The position numbers were made by a program, and so were the translations under genes. A model generated the notes under the pieces. It was not told the origin of the DNA, did no database searches, and saw only the letters and a program-made list of their open reading frames with translations. A DNA stretch of 7,739 bases from JBFGWM01 sp041588495 (GTDB lineage Bacteria; Pseudomonadota; Gammaproteobacteria; Pseudomonadales; JBFGWM01), in NCBI GenBank assembly GCA_041588495.1, contig JBFGWM010000131.1, forward strand, positions 1 through 7,739. Reading direction: 5' to 3'. Of the stretch, positions 6,338-7,739 are shown one piece after another (positions within the stretch are counted from its first letter, which is position 1; every line of letters starts with the position of its first letter).

Positions 6338-6344
6338 GGGAGAG
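6338..6344 (+). promoter_or_regulatory. Ribosome-binding site deciding the CPXCG protein start
   Basis: GGGAGAG lies 4-10 bases before the ATG at 6349, with its GGAG core 6 bases away. In-frame ATGs at 6292 and 6310 lack such a site and would add unrelated residues, so 6349 is taken as the start. Confidence 0.7.
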
Positions 6345-6348
6345 TCCC

Positions 6349-6537
6349 ATGAACGCGCTGGAGGAACACGCGGTGCAGTGCCCCAACTGCTGGGAAACCA
6401 TCACCGTCCTGGTGGACTGCAGCGTGGCCCGGCAGGAATACACCGAGGACTGCCCGGTCTGCTGCCGCCCGTTCCGGGTCCGGGTCAGCACGGGAGAGCC
6501 CACCACCGTGGACCTCCTGCACGAGGACGAGGCCTGA
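6349..6537 (+). CDS. CPXCG motif-containing cysteine-rich small protein
   Basis: This is a 62-residue protein of the CPXCG cysteine-rich family (Cys_rich_CPXG), small zinc-ribbon-like proteins of unknown function found widely in proteobacteria. The conserved cysteines are C11 and C14 (CPNC) and C24 in VDCSV. C35, C38 and C39 lie in EDCPVCCRPF. The invariant stretch DCSVARQEYTEDCPVCCRPF identifies the family with confidence. One oddity is that the first motif reads CPNCW, not CPxCG, so the glycine that names the family is replaced by tryptophan. The C-terminus is acidic (HEDEA). There is no signal peptide, so the protein is expected to be cytosolic with one bound zinc. It is transcribed alone, divergent from the hydrolase. 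It stops 10 bp before the convergent sbcB stop. Confidence 0.92.
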   Translation: MNALEEHAVQCPNCWETITVLVDCSVARQEYTEDCPVCCRPFRVRVSTGEPTTVDLLHEDEA

Positions 6538-6547
6538 GTCCGGCGGG

Positions 6548-7739
6548 TCAGCCGCCCCCCCCGGCATCGAGAATGCTGCCCGCGTATTCACGCAGGGCGC
6601 CGAGAATCCCGGCCTGGTCCGGTGTCAGTCCTTCCCGCTCCAGTTCCGCGATACGCGCGAGGCAGGCCTGCACGGTGATGCTCGCGCCGCCATCCGGATC
6701 GGTGAGGCGGTGGCGGCGGAAGGCCTCCCAGTCCTCACGTTCTCCGGCGTCCAGCGCGTCGGGCCAGTTGCGCGCCTTGTAACGCGGCAGCAGCGCCCGC
6801 AGGCGGCCATCGACAAAGTGCCAGCGGTCCGCGCGCAGGTCGGCGGGGCTACTGGACCGGACCGCTTCCATCAGCCGCTGGTCGCCGGGCGGGGAAAATT
6901 CCCCGTACAGGCGGAGGTCCGGGTCGTCGGGCCGGGAAAACTGGCGCGTGAAAACCGCTTTCAGGCGCGACTCCAGGCCCTGCGCGTCGTGAATCATCTT
7001 CCAGTGCCGACGACACTGGTCCATGTCGATCTGCATGCGGGCGGCCACCGCGCCGTCGATCTCCTCGACATCCACCACGATCGGACAGCGATTGGTGCGC
7101 AATTCCTTCAGGGGGATGCGTGTCTCGCCCTCCCCCAGGTCCTCCTGGCGGGTGAACACCCTGCGTGCGATTTCCTCGCCATCGAGCCGCAGCAGGTCTG
7201 CGGGATCGGCACGCAGGTCATAGACGATCACCGAGTTGCGGTTGTTCGGATGCGCCATGAGCGGCATCACCAGGGACGCGCAGCCACGCTCTGCGGGAAA
7301 CATGCGCGACACGTGCAGGAACGACTTGCGCCGCTGCAGGTCGATCAGGGCCGCCACGTTCTGCTTGCGGCGCAGCGCATGGCACTGGCGGTAGAGCTCC
7401 GGTTGCCGCTCCCGCAGCAGGGCGGCGACCGCGATGGTGGCGCGCACGTCGGCGAGCGCATCGTGGGCGTCCTGGTGACCGATGCCATTCGCCGCGGTCA
7501 GGTCCTCGAGGCGGAAACTCGGCTTGCCGTCCGCATGATCCGGCCACTGGATGCCATCCGGGCGCAGCAGGCGGGCGAGGCGCACCACGTCGATCAGGTC
7601 CCAGCGCGAATTGCCGTCGCGGTACTCGCGGGCGTAGGGGTCGAAGAAATTGCGGTACAGGGTGTAACGGGTGAACTCGTCATCGAAACGCAGGCTGTTG
7701 TAGCCCGCCACGCAGGTGTCCGGCGTACTGAACTCGGCG
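6548..7739 (-). CDS. sbcB: Exodeoxyribonuclease I (ExoI), 5' end off the window
   Basis: These are the C-terminal ~397 residues of ExoI, a 3'-5' single-strand DNA exonuclease used in recombination and mismatch repair. The frame is open to the right edge, so the first ~80 residues, including the first DEDD acidic motif, are missing. Clear ExoI signatures are CVAGYNSLRFDDEFTRYTLY (second exonuclease motif), NFFDPYAREY, NSRWDLIDVVRL, SFRLEDLTAANGI, and HDALADVRATIAVA (third motif with catalytic His and Asp). The SH3-like and helical C-terminal domains follow (HVSRMF, LVMPLMAHPNNRNSVIVYDL, NRCPIVVD, RYKARNWPDALDAGE). The C-terminus ends where E. coli ExoI does, apart from an added AGGGG-like tail. 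Its stop lies 10 bp from the CPXCG gene. Nothing suggests inactivation in the visible part. Confidence 0.96.
   Translation of the reverse strand, partial: AEFSTPDTCVAGYNSLRFDDEFTRYTLYRNFFDPYAREYRDGNSRWDLIDVVRLARLLRPDGIQWPDHADGKPSFRLEDLTAANGIGHQDAHDALADVRATIAVAALLRERQPELYRQCHALRRKQNVAALIDLQRRKSFLHVSRMFPAERGCASLVMPLMAHPNNRNSVIVYDLRADPADLLRLDGEEIARRVFTRQEDLGEGETRIPLKELRTNRCPIVVDVEEIDGAVAARMQIDMDQCRRHWKMIHDAQGLESRLKAVFTRQFSRPDDPDLRLYGEFSPPGDQRLMEAVRSSSPADLRADRWHFVDGRLRALLPRYKARNWPDALDAGEREDWEAFRRHRLTDPDGGASITVQACLARIAELEREGLTPDQAGILGALREYAGSILDAGGGG

Overview
This is a 7.7-kb, GC-rich chromosomal window packed with single genes. The gene content points to a gammaproteobacterium: yaaA, exonuclease I (sbcB), a DUF2789 protein, a CPXCG-type cysteine-rich small protein and a phasin-like protein with a lysine/alanine tail. 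A high-GC marine or Chromatiales/Oceanospirillales-type lineage is possible, but I cannot place it more closely from sequence alone. I see no transposase, integrase, tRNA, rRNA or CRISPR array, and no obvious compositional break.

Layout from left to right:
- The C-terminal part of an M23 (LytM) metallopeptidase (+) runs in from the left edge.
- A DUF2789 protein (-) and a phasin-like/histone-H1-like protein (-) follow, with a strong hairpin between them.
- A secreted papain-family cysteine protease (+) is divergent from the phasin-like gene. It overlaps tail-to-tail by 17 bp with an orphan periplasmic LivJ-type substrate-binding protein (-).
- yaaA (+) is divergent from the binding protein and converges on a secreted CocE/PepX-type alpha/beta hydrolase (-).
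- A 62-residue zinc-ribbon-like CPXCG protein (+) is divergent from the hydrolase and converges on sbcB (-). The 5' end of sbcB lies beyond the right edge.

The strand order is + - - + - + - + -. Only DUF2789 and the phasin-like gene could share a transcript, and the hairpin between them argues against that. The window is therefore a run of independent transcription units with tight convergent junctions (a 17-bp overlap, then gaps of 14 bp and 10 bp), not an operon.

Four products appear to act outside the cytoplasm: the M23 peptidase (its export is inferred from the family because its N-terminus is missing), the papain-like protease, the binding protein and the CocE-like hydrolase. YaaA (peroxide stress) and ExoI (DNA end processing) are housekeeping genes. 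I find no convincing undescribed multi-gene system. The least conventional element is the secreted papain-like protease, which has intact catalytic residues, no room for a propeptide and a long cysteine-containing insertion. Its promoter region appears to share a TATA core with the divergent phasin-like gene.
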